64,000 nucleotides of DNA, taken from positions 1-64,000 of the forward strand of contig JAWXCK010000253.1 in assembly GCA_034408855.1 (NCBI GenBank), given 5' to 3'. Made by a program: the position numbers and the translations under genes. Under the pieces are notes generated by a model. The model was not told the DNA's origin. It did not search any database and worked only from the letters and a program-made list of their open reading frames with translations. Every line of letters starts with the position of its first letter. The first letter of the stretch is position 1. This DNA comes from JAIYDQ01 sp034408855. GTDB lineage: Bacteria > Planctomycetota > Planctomycetia > Pirellulales > Pirellulaceae. This document shows positions 25,753 to 37,890 of the stretch, piece after piece.

Positions 25753-27066
25753 ATGAAATTTGCATTTTGCTTGTTCGTCATATCGTTTGTTGCATCGAGC
25801 GTCGTTGCGGATGACTGGCCGCAATGGAATGGGGCGACCCGAACAGGAATTTACAGCGAGTCGGGCACGCTTCGCTCGATTCCTTCGGACGGATTAAAAA
25901 AACTTTGGTCGCAACCAGTCCATTTGGGCTATTCTGGGCCAGCGGTTTCGAAAGGGCGAGTCTTTTTAACCGACTATATCCGGACTTCGGGCGAGATAAC
26001 CAATAATGCCGGTGGTCGAGATCGACTGAATGGGACTGAACGCATTTTATGCTTCGATTCGAAGACAGGAAAAGAGCTTTGGAATCACCAATACGATCGT
26101 GAGTATTATCTTTCGTATCCGTCGGGGCCGCGCGCGACGCCGACGGTCGACGGTGATCACGTCTACACTCTCGGTGCCGAAGGCGACTTGATTTGTCTCA
26201 CGGTTGCCGATGGCAAGGTCGTGTGGAAGCGACAACTGAAAGAGGACTATCGCACGGAAACGCCGATGTGGGGCTATGCGGCCCCACCGCTGGTTGTCGA
26301 CGATTGGTTGTATACCTTGGCCGGCGGTGAAGGAAGTTTGCTGGTTGCGTTGGATAAACGAACGGGTGAAGAGCGTTGGCGTGCATTATCGGCATCGAGT
26401 ATCGGCTATTGCCCTCCGACCATGATCCATGCGTCGGGTCGCGATCAACTGCTGTTATGGGATCCCGCGAATTTGAATAGCCTCGATCCGAAGACGGGCA
26501 CCGTGCTTTGGTCAGTCCCGCTCGCACCGAGGTATGAAATGTCGATTACGCCGCCTGTGATCAGTGGCAATCGGATGTATGTTTCCGGGATCGGCGAAGT
26601 CGCGGCGATGTTCGAATTCGAGCCGAACAAACTGGGTGTAAAGGAACTATGGCGAGGAAAAGTCAAAAACGCACTCTATTGTGCGAACAGCACCCCGTCC
26701 TTTGATGGCGACTACGTTTATGGAGCGGATTGTGGGATTGGAAGCATGATCTGTTTTCGAGCCAGCGACGGAGAACGGCAATGGGAGACGTTTGCTCCGA
26801 CTGCCGGTGGGGACCGTCGGCAAGCGCATGGAACGGCTTTTCTGGCGAAAGTCGGCGATCTTTACTATCTCTTAAGCGAGACAGGTGATTTTATCATCGC
26901 CAAGCTTTCCCCAGAGAAATATGAGGAAATCGGTCGATTTCACGTCTTGGACGCCACAAACACTGCTTTTGGGCGAGAAGTGGTTTGGTCATATCCGGCG
27001 TACGCCCATCGGTGCCTTTTTGCCCGCAATGACAAGGAAATCGTCTGTTATTCGATAGCCGAATAG
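25753..27066 (+). CDS. Secreted PQQ-like beta-propeller protein (paralogue)
   Basis: A protein of 437 residues with an N-terminal signal peptide (KFAFCLFVISFVASSVVA). The mature start DDWPQWNGATRTG and the blade sequences (LCFDSKTGKELWNHQY; VVWKRQLKEDYRTETPMWGYAAPPL) match the protein at 23663-24970 block by block. It is probably periplasmic; no enzyme function is visible. The pair flanks coaB, which suggests an old local duplication that left coaB between the copies. Confidence 0.78.
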   Translation: MKFAFCLFVISFVASSVVADDWPQWNGATRTGIYSESGTLRSIPSDGLKKLWSQPVHLGYSGPAVSKGRVFLTDYIRTSGEITNNAGGRDRLNGTERILCFDSKTGKELWNHQYDREYYLSYPSGPRATPTVDGDHVYTLGAEGDLICLTVADGKVVWKRQLKEDYRTETPMWGYAAPPLVVDDWLYTLAGGEGSLLVALDKRTGEERWRALSASSIGYCPPTMIHASGRDQLLLWDPANLNSLDPKTGTVLWSVPLAPRYEMSITPPVISGNRMYVSGIGEVAAMFEFEPNKLGVKELWRGKVKNALYCANSTPSFDGDYVYGADCGIGSMICFRASDGERQWETFAPTAGGDRRQAHGTAFLAKVGDLYYLLSETGDFIIAKLSPEKYEEIGRFHVLDATNTAFGREVVWSYPAYAHRCLFARNDKEIVCYSIAE

Positions 27067-27280
27067 CGTTGGGCTTGCCGATGTGCTTCCAATTGAGGAT
27101 ACTTTTCGGCTTCCCAAAACCGATGTCCAACCAATTTCGAACAAATGTCGTTCGAAATCGTTGCCTTAACTTCCGGCATTCCTACCGGGATGGCAAGTGG
27201 ATTGGACGGGTCCGACCTAAACGGCGACCCAGACCCCGTTGCTCGCAAGCTAAGAACTTGCGAAAGAAAGATCGAACTAG

Positions 27281-27889
27281 ATGGCAAGATATACTGGCCC
27301 CAAGGCTCGCGTGAACCGTCGTTTCGGAGCTCTTTTGTTTGAAAGTGCGGGTGCTGCCCGTGCCTTTTCAAAGCGAGAGAACCCACCTGGAATGCATCCA
27401 CGTCCTCGTCGTACGAGCAACTACGGTACTGCGTTAGCCGAGAAGCAAAAGATCAAGTACTACTACGGTTTGGGCGAACGACAATTGCGACGGTACTTCG
27501 ATGAAGCCGTTCGAAAGAAGGGCAATACCGGTGAAACGCTGCTTTTGATCTGTGAACGACGGCTTGATAATATCGTCCGACGCGTAGGTTTTACCAAGAC
27601 AAGACCTCAAGCACGACAAGGCGTGGTGCATGGTCACTTCACGGTCAATGGCGTGAAAGTCTCGTCGCCATGTTATATCTGCCGACCTGGCGATGTGATT
27701 GAAATTCGCAATCGCGATTCGATTAAAAATGTCTACCGAGGAATCATCGCGAACAACGCTCCAATGCCGCTGGATTGGTTGACTTTCGATACTGAAAATC
27801 TACGAGTTACGGTGGCTGGCAATCCTGGTGCAAGCGATATTAGTTTGCCAGTGAACGCTAATATCGTTGTCGAATTCTTGTCGCGATAA
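27281..27889 (+). CDS. rpsD: 30S ribosomal protein S4
   Basis: A protein of 202 residues, full length for S4: start MARYTGPKARVNRRFG, then ENPPGMHPRPRRTSNYG, KYYYGLGERQLRRYF, and the S4 RNA-binding domain (ERRLDNIVRRVGFTKTRPQARQGVVHGHFTVNG). It binds 16S rRNA early in 30S assembly. It is not next to rpsM, rpsK or rpoA as in many bacteria, but is followed after 10 bases by lpdA. Autoregulation of S4 operons is known elsewhere; no leader structure is evident here. Confidence 0.97.
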   Translation: MARYTGPKARVNRRFGALLFESAGAARAFSKRENPPGMHPRPRRTSNYGTALAEKQKIKYYYGLGERQLRRYFDEAVRKKGNTGETLLLICERRLDNIVRRVGFTKTRPQARQGVVHGHFTVNGVKVSSPCYICRPGDVIEIRNRDSIKNVYRGIIANNAPMPLDWLTFDTENLRVTVAGNPGASDISLPVNANIVVEFLSR

Positions 27890-27899
27890 TTTTCTTCCA

Positions 27900-29348
27900 A
27901 TGCATACTCCAATAGTTGTTCTGGGCGGTGGCCCCGGCGGTTACGCGGCTGCTTTTTTAGCAGCCGACGAAGGGCTCGACGTCGTCATCGTAGAAGCGGA
28001 TACGCGCTTAGGTGGCACCTGCCTGCTGCGCGGTTGTATTCCATCGAAAGCTCTCTTGCACGTCGCGCGTGTTATCGCTGAAGCTAATGAGATGAACGAT
28101 GAATGGGGAGTTGCATTCGGCAAGCCAACGATCGAAATCGATAAAGTTCGAGCTCGCAAAGAGAAGGTCATTGCGACGTTGACCGGTGGTCTCAGCGGGT
28201 TGGCCAAACGCCGAAACGTAAAAGTCATTAAGGCCCGCGGACGTTTTGAAAACAATACCACGTTGCTCTTGGAAGGTGACGATCCATCGATTCCCGAAGG
28301 CGGGCGTTTGACCTTCGATCACTGCGTCATTGCGACGGGCAGCACGCCCGCCATGCCGCCAGCCTTTAAGATCGGTTCCGATCGAGTCATGGATAGTACC
28401 GGTGCTTTGGAACTCAAAGATATACCGGAAAAACTGCTCGTGATCGGTGGCGGCTACATCGGCCTGGAAATGGGTAGCGTCTATGCTGGGCTTGGTTCCA
28501 AAGTTTCGGTCGTGGAATGGACGCCGACCTTGCTTCCAGGAGCTGATCGCGATCTGGTCAAGCCGCTCCAGAAGCGGCTCGAACATCTCTTCGAAAATCG
28601 AATCTACCTGAGCACCAAAGTCGGTTCCGTGACTGCGGTCGATGACCAAATCGAAGTCACCTTTGAAGGACCTGGGAAGTTTGGTCATGAACGCTACGAC
28701 CGTGTATTGGTGAGCGTTGGTCGACGTCCAGTTACCAATGACCTGGGACTCGAAAAGACTTCGGTAAAAGTCGATAGTAAAGGTTTCATTGTTTGCGACA
28801 AGTCACAGCGAACGGATGCATCCAACATCTTGGCGATTGGCGACGTCGCCGGCGAACCGATGTTGGCTCACAAAGCCAGCCACGAAGCCAAAGTCGCGAT
28901 CGAAGTGATTTTAGGTAAATCGGTGACATTCGATAAACGAGCCATACCGGCGGTCGTATTCACCGATCCTGAAATCGCCTGGGCCGGATTGACGGAAGAG
29001 CAAGCCAAACGCGACGGCATGACCGTCGATGTCGAAGTCTATCCGTGGGCGGCGAGCGGTCGAGCCCAAGCCATCGGTAGGACCGAAGGTTTTACCAAGT
29101 GGCTGATCGATCCGAAATCGCATCAAGTTCTCGGTTGTGGCATCGTCGGCGCAGGGGCTGGCGAGTTGATCGCCGAAGCCGTACTTGCAATCGAGATGGG
29201 ATGCGAAGTCCGAGACATTACCGAATCGATTCACCCGCACCCGACACTCAGCGAGACTCTGATGAATGCCGGTGAAGTCCACTTCGGTACCGCCACCGAA
29301 ATCTACAAACCCAAAAAGCGCAGCGAAGCAAACGAAAAGGCAATCTAA
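27900..29348 (+). CDS. lpdA: Dihydrolipoyl dehydrogenase
   Basis: 482 residues from the ATG at 27900, ten bases after the rpsD stop. The FAD site is VVLGGGPGGYAAAFLAADEG. The redox disulfide is Cys41/Cys46 in GGTCLLRGCIPSK. The NAD site is VIGGGYIGLEMGSVYAGLG, and the active-site His-Glu pair is in HPHPTLSE near the C-terminus. It reoxidises dihydrolipoamide in 2-oxoacid dehydrogenase and glycine cleavage complexes, whose other subunits are not here. A separate ATG upstream at 27867 would overlap rpsD and is not favoured. Confidence 0.95.
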   Translation: MHTPIVVLGGGPGGYAAAFLAADEGLDVVIVEADTRLGGTCLLRGCIPSKALLHVARVIAEANEMNDEWGVAFGKPTIEIDKVRARKEKVIATLTGGLSGLAKRRNVKVIKARGRFENNTTLLLEGDDPSIPEGGRLTFDHCVIATGSTPAMPPAFKIGSDRVMDSTGALELKDIPEKLLVIGGGYIGLEMGSVYAGLGSKVSVVEWTPTLLPGADRDLVKPLQKRLEHLFENRIYLSTKVGSVTAVDDQIEVTFEGPGKFGHERYDRVLVSVGRRPVTNDLGLEKTSVKVDSKGFIVCDKSQRTDASNILAIGDVAGEPMLAHKASHEAKVAIEVILGKSVTFDKRAIPAVVFTDPEIAWAGLTEEQAKRDGMTVDVEVYPWAASGRAQAIGRTEGFTKWLIDPKSHQVLGCGIVGAGAGELIAEAVLAIEMGCEVRDITESIHPHPTLSETLMNAGEVHFGTATEIYKPKKRSEANEKAI

Positions 29349-29354
29349 ATCGGC

Positions 29355-32798
<3,444 letters not shown>

Positions 32799-32913
32799 AT
32801 TAAGACTAAATAGGCGAGTTATGAGCAGCCGCGAAACACGGTCTACGAAAGCATATCAAAAAACGCCATTTTCGAGATAGGGGCTGGAAGAAGCCTGATG
32901 AAAATGTCCAATC

Positions 32914-32945
32914 GCGAGCCGTCGGCACTAGCCGCGGGCTGGCCT
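32914..32945. repeat. Family A element half
   Basis: GCGAGCCGTCGGCACTAGCC followed by GCGGGCTGGCC lies in the divergent gap between pyc and the lipoprotein gene. It matches the left-arm pattern seen at 59266 with small changes. Confidence 0.5.
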
Positions 32946-33055
32946 CATTCAGAAGTTGGCTTGACGCCGAGCATGTTTTTTCGGTAATCCCAAGCTCGAT
33001 CTCCGAAAACGGGGAAAAAATAGGCCTAAATCGCTAGCTGAGAGGACATATCGCT

Positions 33056-34399
33056 GTGCCGCTTGTGTGTAACAATCCGAAGTTTTTCGTGGTTGGTACG
33101 GTGGCCTGCTGCGCGCTGCTTGCTTCGATTGGCTGCCAACGTCGAGCCTATACCGATATCTATGCGGAAAACATGGCTTCCGAGATCCGCGAGCTCGAAA
33201 ACCGCATCTACGAATACGATGCCGAGTACCAAGGTATCGAAAACGAACTGGCTGTTCTTCAGTCAGAAAACTCGCGGCTTCACGATCAGCTTCGATCATT
33301 GCAAACGCAATCTTCAAGGCCAAACACTGACGATCGCTCGTTGTTCAACGGTTTTCAAAACGCTCCTAAGTCTCCACGCACCCCGAGCACACAAAGCCAA
33401 CGCCCAATAAATCCTGGCTCGATGGATTCGCCGATTCAAATAGTTCCATCCCCAGACTCGCTCCCTAATAATGTTCCCAAAAATGTCCCCAAAAATCCGC
33501 CCAAGGCACCGGCGATCAACAAGACGCCGTCGGTCGATAATCTTCCAGCACCTCAAAGTAACCCACCCGAAAAAACTGGGCTCGATAAACGGAAAACAGA
33601 TGTCAAAGAACTCGAACCGCCCGTCATCGAATTTGGAAAGCCCGGCAATTCAATACTACCGCCAAGCAACTCGGCGATCCCAAATCGTCCATCGATTCCG
33701 AATCCGTCCTCAATTCCGAATCCGCCAGCAAGTTCAAATCTTAACAACGACTCGTTATTGCCTCCCCCTTCGAATAATGGCATTGTTGCACCACCAAACT
33801 CCGGGGCTGCCAAGCAATCGAAAGCAACGCTAGTTTCTCAGACTGCTGCCTATGCTTTGCCATCGTCATTAGACAATGAAAACATCGACGACAATCGCAT
33901 TGAATTGCCCTTTGCCGTTCAGCCGGCCGGTTTTCAAACTCCTTCGAACGAGTCTTCATCGCAGTCGGTTCAAGATACGAAAGTCATTGAAATTGCCTTC
34001 CATCCAACACTCTGCCGCGGTCAGAACACCGATGCAAAAAATGCCGAGGATGGTCTCTATCTGGTTTTACAACCGCGGAATGCCTCGGGCGAGACGATCG
34101 ATATTCCAGCCGGAGTGACCATCGTCGCTCTCGATCCGAATCGGCCAGAAGCGGAATCGAAGATTGGGCGTTGGTCGTACTCGATGGAAGAAGTCGAAGC
34201 GTCGCTCGAGCCCATCGGAGTATCACATGGATTCCACATCCTGCTGCCGTGGCAAGCCATCAAACCGCTTGACGATTCTGTTCTAATATACATTCGATAC
34301 GAAATGGCTGATGGAAGGCGACTGGTCAACGAACGCCGTATTCAGCTCCACGTTCCGTCGGCCGGGAGCGCCACCTGGACGCCTCGCGTTGCCAAGTAA
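33056..34399 (+). CDS. Hypothetical lipoprotein with coiled coil and Pro/Asn-rich region
   Basis: 447 residues from a GTG at 33056, preceded by GAGAGGA, a fair ribosome site. The N-terminus is a signal (FFVVGTVACCALLASIGC) ending in a likely lipobox Cys. Residues 35-85 form a coiled coil (ASEIRELENRIYEYDAEYQ; LAVLQSENSRLHDQLRSLQ). A long Pro/Asn/Ser-rich stretch with repeated PNRPSIPNPSSIPNPPA units follows. The last about 120 residues look folded (IEIAFHPTLCRG; VTIVALDPN; SYSMEEVEASLEP; IYIRYEMADGRRL). The function is unknown; it is probably a lipoprotein that spans periplasmic distance. Confidence 0.65.
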   Translation: MPLVCNNPKFFVVGTVACCALLASIGCQRRAYTDIYAENMASEIRELENRIYEYDAEYQGIENELAVLQSENSRLHDQLRSLQTQSSRPNTDDRSLFNGFQNAPKSPRTPSTQSQRPINPGSMDSPIQIVPSPDSLPNNVPKNVPKNPPKAPAINKTPSVDNLPAPQSNPPEKTGLDKRKTDVKELEPPVIEFGKPGNSILPPSNSAIPNRPSIPNPSSIPNPPASSNLNNDSLLPPPSNNGIVAPPNSGAAKQSKATLVSQTAAYALPSSLDNENIDDNRIELPFAVQPAGFQTPSNESSSQSVQDTKVIEIAFHPTLCRGQNTDAKNAEDGLYLVLQPRNASGETIDIPAGVTIVALDPNRPEAESKIGRWSYSMEEVEASLEPIGVSHGFHILLPWQAIKPLDDSVLIYIRYEMADGRRLVNERRIQLHVPSAGSATWTPRVAK

Positions 34400-34401
34400 A
34401 C

Positions 34402-34971
34402 CTAGAGCGAATCGATCCCGAGGTCATCGGCTGGGCGATCGAGTGAGTTTTCTTGGTTCACTCCTCGTCCCTTTTGATTGGACAGATGTTCGCTCGGCAT
34501 CGCTGGAATAGGCATAACAAACAACTGCCCCATCTCTTCGGCAACGACTTTGACGTTCGTTCCCTGCTCGATCAATCCGCTTCGGCTGGTCGCTTCCCAG
34601 CGTCGGCCGTCGATCTCGACTTCACCGGTTGGAACCAATTCACAAACGGTACGCCCTTTCTTCCCCACCATCGAATCGGTTTCCCAAGTGAACGGCTGGG
34701 CTTTTTGCGGTGCAATGATGATTCTTCGTCCCAACGGCGTGTTCGGCCATAGCTTGATAAACAACCACGCAAACAACGGGACGCAGGCTAACTCGGCAAT
34801 CAACATCCAAAGCCCTGCATCATAACTATGTCGAAACGCAAAGAAGATCGATCCAATACATGACAAGAGCGAAAGGGCGAGCAAGATACCGCCACTTGGA
34901 ATCAACAGATCCAAAGCGAGTAGAATAGCAGCAATTCCAACAAAGACTAAAGCGATCGCAATCGGGCCCAT
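34402..34971 (-). CDS. NfeD-family membrane protein
   Basis: A protein of 189 residues with three membrane segments in the first 75 residues (IAIALVFVGIAAILLALDLL; GILLALSLLSCIGSIFFAF; MLIAELACVPLFAWLFI). A soluble OB-fold domain with the NfeD pattern VGKKGRTVCELVPTGEVEIDGRRWEA...GLIEQGTNVKVV follows. NfeD proteins usually work with SPFH/stomatin partners in membrane quality control. No SPFH gene lies beside it, and the ClpP-like protease half of long NfeD is absent. It is convergent with the lipoprotein gene, with a 2-base gap. Confidence 0.85.
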   Translation of the reverse strand: MGPIAIALVFVGIAAILLALDLLIPSGGILLALSLLSCIGSIFFAFRHSYDAGLWMLIAELACVPLFAWLFIKLWPNTPLGRRIIIAPQKAQPFTWETDSMVGKKGRTVCELVPTGEVEIDGRRWEATSRSGLIEQGTNVKVVAEEMGQLFVMPIPAMPSEHLSNQKGRGVNQENSLDRPADDLGIDSL

Positions 34972-35008
34972 GTTACTTTACGTTGCCTGGATCATTACTA
35001 AAGAACGT

Positions 35009-35091
35009 TCGATAAATAAGTGTCCGGTACCTTTTGTGCAAAGCACCCGAAGGGCCGTTCCGGCAAAAGGTACCGGACACTTATTTATCGA
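35009..35091. repeat. Perfect 28-base inverted repeat (GTGTCCGGTACCTTTT)
   Basis: Arms at 35009-35036 and 35064-35091 are exact reverse complements around a 27-base spacer. Each holds ATAAATAAGTGTCCGGTACC or its complement. The right arm contains the TAA stop and last Arg codon of the gene ending at 35085. Such perfect palindromes are usual for recently moved REP or MITE-like units; no transposase is in the window. Confidence 0.85.
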
Positions 35092-36731
35092 TCATCGCTG
35101 AGTAACCATGCGTCAAGCCATTCTACGTCACCTCGAACGGCTTTAAAATCGTCCACCAAGCGGCGATCCATATCCTTTAAATGGGCTGCCCCGTAAAAAA
35201 TCCCAAGCTTGCGTTTTCCTAGCTTCAGTTGCTTCTCTAAAACTTCCATCACCTTTCGATTTCGCTCGGTCAGCAACGTGCTTTTGCCTTGTCCATCTTC
35301 CAACCCCGACAACTGAATTTCCATGCTGTCGAATTGCTCGGCCATCACTTGGCGCAAGGCGATCGGACGGTTCTTCGACATCAAGGCAGCGATCATCCTT
35401 CCGTCCGCGCCGGCAACCTCGGGACTGCCTTGGGCCGCAATGCTCGATCCTAAGACCCTTGCGAACATCGTCAAAAAACCATCTTTGCGTTTTTTCATGT
35501 CCTCCATAAATTCGTCGGGCGTCATATCGGCATGCACAAAGTTCTTAGCCGCGTAATCGACTTCATCAAGCTGGAAGGTAAGATTCAATGCATCTTTCAT
35601 CCCGACTTGCATGGCACTGAGCGGGTTGTAAACGCCTCGATCTTTCTTCCGATCGGATAATCGCACGTTGGGATCAGCGACCAGTTCGAATAAGAGCGCA
35701 TCGTAACTTTTGAACCGCTGATTGAGCTCGCGATAGTAACTGCGTTCACCGACATGCACTGCGCCAATCAAATCGATCTCCGCACCAGCATAAGCGCCCG
35801 ACGAGATGCGATATTTCGAAACGGAAGTCTGCATGGAAACGAAATCGTCGTTCTTGTCTTTTTTGATCTGCATGAAGACCGGAGCATCTGACGAATCAAT
35901 GCTGCTCGTGGCTTTTTCATCCAACGCTTTCGCTTTTGGTTTTTCTTCCTTGAGATTTCGATACTCCCAACCGCGCACTGTTGCCACGCACTGAAAATTG
36001 CAGTAGCCCAGAGGTCTGGAAGCGCCGACTTCGATTCGAATTGAGAACTTGTGGTCTTCTCGATCGACCGATACAACTTCACGGTCATTCACCCACGCTT
36101 GCAAACTCTCCGAATCGACGCGAACGCGAAAGCGATACCACTCGCCATTCTTAAAGTCTTCAAAGCCGGTCGTCTCGTTTTCGGATGCGTCGTCGCCATT
36201 GATGCTGCTGATGCCAATCAAACCGCCACCCCAACCACCCGCGATAAACGAACAGAATTCGTCACCGATCGGGAAAGTCACGCCCGCGAAAAAGTCTTGT
36301 CCCTCGACACGCTTAGCCTCCCATCGCATTTCGTATTCGCTCTTGGGGAAATCCTTTTTATCGTAGGTCACACCGGTAAGCGGATCACCGAAGCCAAGCG
36401 TCAACTCACCGTCTTTGAGTTCGACATCTCCCTCGCCACCGAAATTGGTCTTTTTCCAACCCGTCAAATCCGAACCTTTTAACAAAGGCGTCCATACTTC
36501 TTTCGAGTTGTCCTTCGTACTTTTCGAAGGTGTTTCCGTTGCTTTACTTTCGGTTGTTTGCTGCGAGTAAAGCGTACCGGTATCCAGTCGCAGAGTGCAA
36601 CCAATCAACAATAGCCACCAAGAAAAAACTCGTTCCCAGGCTCTTGCCTGGGAACGCACTGCTTCCGAGGCTCCGCCTCGTGTACACATTGTTAATTCGC
36701 TGAGAAGTGTCGATTTTCGAAACATATTCAT
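35085..36731 (-). CDS. Secreted DUF1080 - TraB/GumN-like fusion protein
   Basis: About 548 residues if MNMF at 36731 is used; 36725 and 36689 are other possible ATGs. A hydrophobic stretch (VFSWWLLLIGCTL) may be a signal. Residues about 75-260 match DUF1080, a concanavalin-like fold often tied to glycoside binding or hydrolysis (WTPLLKGSDLTGWKKTNFGG; YEMRWEAKRVEGQDFFAG; NGEWYRFRVRVDSESLQAWVND). Residues about 285-548 resemble the TraB/GumN/Tiki fold, with GAVHVGE, LLFELV and a late FYGAAHLKDMDRRL. The joint function is unknown. An RGGASEAVRSQARAWERV segment before the signal is encoded by a palindromic repeat. Confidence 0.65.
   Translation of the reverse strand: MNMFRKSTLLSELTMCTRGGASEAVRSQARAWERVFSWWLLLIGCTLRLDTGTLYSQQTTESKATETPSKSTKDNSKEVWTPLLKGSDLTGWKKTNFGGEGDVELKDGELTLGFGDPLTGVTYDKKDFPKSEYEMRWEAKRVEGQDFFAGVTFPIGDEFCSFIAGGWGGGLIGISSINGDDASENETTGFEDFKNGEWYRFRVRVDSESLQAWVNDREVVSVDREDHKFSIRIEVGASRPLGYCNFQCVATVRGWEYRNLKEEKPKAKALDEKATSSIDSSDAPVFMQIKKDKNDDFVSMQTSVSKYRISSGAYAGAEIDLIGAVHVGERSYYRELNQRFKSYDALLFELVADPNVRLSDRKKDRGVYNPLSAMQVGMKDALNLTFQLDEVDYAAKNFVHADMTPDEFMEDMKKRKDGFLTMFARVLGSSIAAQGSPEVAGADGRMIAALMSKNRPIALRQVMAEQFDSMEIQLSGLEDGQGKSTLLTERNRKVMEVLEKQLKLGKRKLGIFYGAAHLKDMDRRLVDDFKAVRGDVEWLDAWLLSDDR
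36630..36687. repeat. Double-hairpin repeat (GTTCCCAGGC...GCCTGGGAAC) inside the 5' end of a CDS
   Basis: The first hairpin has exact 10-base arms at 36632-36641 and 36646-36655 around TCTT. The second has 6-base arms CGAGGC and GCCTCG at 36666-36671 and 36675-36680. A repeat of this shape is common in planctomycetes and some other bacteria. Here it is read through in frame by the DUF1080-TraB gene. Confidence 0.8.
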
Positions 36732-36739
36732 AGATCCAT

Positions 36740-37549
36740 TCATTTTTTTGGATAAGATTCTTCTTGTTCTCCAGGAACTCCGATAGCATCCGTCCAATCC
36801 GCGAGCGGCTGTTCAAACGCTATCCATTTCCCTCCGATCAATCGCTCTTGCGGAGCGAAACGTGCTTTGTATCGCAAGTGCTGGTTGTCGGCAACGAACA
36901 TTCCAAGATAAAGATAACGCTTGCCTTGCTTGGCCGTCCACTCGATCTGCTTGAGGATCGAATACGTTCCTGGAGAAAATCTCGCGTACGACGGATGAAA
37001 GAAAGTATAGACTGCCGAAACGGACTCATGACCACAGTCGACAATACTGGATGCGATCAACGCATCCTGATACCAAAAACTGAGTTCATAGGAATCGCAG
37101 CATGACTCGATGAGGAACCCGTTAAAGTCTTCGAACGAATAGTTATCGTTCGTCGCTGCAAGGTTTCGTTGCTGGCGATGTAGGTTAAACAGTTCGAGCC
37201 GCATTGTGTCGCCACTGGGTCGGCGAATTCTTGTTTCTAAATGCTTGTCACCATAGTTTGCTACGCGCTTCATCGAACGGCTTGGTGTAAATCGCTGCAC
37301 TTCAAGGCGAGTCGGTTCGCAGGCCGAGCACGTTGGGCAAGCCGTGTAGTAAACAAAGGCACCCGATCGACGTCGTCCTATTGCAAGCTGTTCGTCAAGC
37401 TCTTCAGGCGTTAGACGGCGCGTTGGATAAAGCAGCGGCATTCTTGCAATATGGTTTGGCCGATAGACGCAGTTGTGCTTATGGTCCGATAATTCAAGCA
37501 TCGGAGCCGATGATAAATGGATAGGAAGAGCAGAATGCGGTGTGGCCAA
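36740..37549 (-). CDS. Ate/Bpt-type aminoacyl-tRNA-protein transferase
   Basis: A protein of 269 residues that moves an amino acid (Leu or Arg) from tRNA to the N-terminus of Asp/Glu proteins, marking them for ClpAP-type decay. The N-terminal zinc-like cysteine set is in YTACPTCSACEPTRLEV with an upstream CVYRP. The acetyltransferase-like half has SAVYTFFHPSYARFSPGTYSILKQIEW and YLYLGMFVADNQHLRYKARFAPQE. It probably corresponds to bacterial Bpt (leucyl transfer). The start may be 37549 or the ATG at 37501 (MLELSDHK). It is followed by the DUF1080-TraB gene. Confidence 0.83.
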   Translation of the reverse strand: MATPHSALPIHLSSAPMLELSDHKHNCVYRPNHIARMPLLYPTRRLTPEELDEQLAIGRRRSGAFVYYTACPTCSACEPTRLEVQRFTPSRSMKRVANYGDKHLETRIRRPSGDTMRLELFNLHRQQRNLAATNDNYSFEDFNGFLIESCCDSYELSFWYQDALIASSIVDCGHESVSAVYTFFHPSYARFSPGTYSILKQIEWTAKQGKRYLYLGMFVADNQHLRYKARFAPQERLIGGKWIAFEQPLADWTDAIGVPGEQEESYPKK

Positions 37550-37660
37550 TGTAGCACCTCGAAAATGAGCGAGACACTCGATTATTCTAACCGAAAAGCA
37601 ACTGGCAAGTTCGTACTACCGGCTACAACCGGAAAATGGAATGGTCGGCATCTATTAGTC

Positions 37661-37847
37661 GGAACGCGTTAGCGTCCGGTTTCCCCGCAATTCGCGTGAA
37701 CGGGACGCTAGCGGCTTGTTGATTTAATCGCCAGCAGCATGGATTTCGTTTAACAGTCAGCCGTAGGCGTACTTCAAGGCCAAGAGTACGCCTTCGGCTA
37801 ACTGTTAAACGATTAAATCAGCAAGCCGCTAGCGCCATCGCGCTCAC
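37661..37847. repeat. Nested palindrome of families A and D
   Basis: The outer arms CGCTAGCGGCTTGTTGATTT... (37706-37730) and ...AATCAGCAAGCCGCTAGCG (37810-37834) pair over 25 bases with one mismatch. The inner arms at 37747-37772 and 37786-37811 (CGTTTAACAGTCAGCCGTAG... and its near complement) pair over 26 bases with two mismatches. A further flank holds GGAACGCGTTAGCGTCCGG. The gap from 37550 to 37978 holds this element and a terminator, and no gene. Confidence 0.8.
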
Positions 37848-37890
37848 AAATGAGGGACAGTCGAACTAGTTCTGGTTGCCCCACCCCAAA

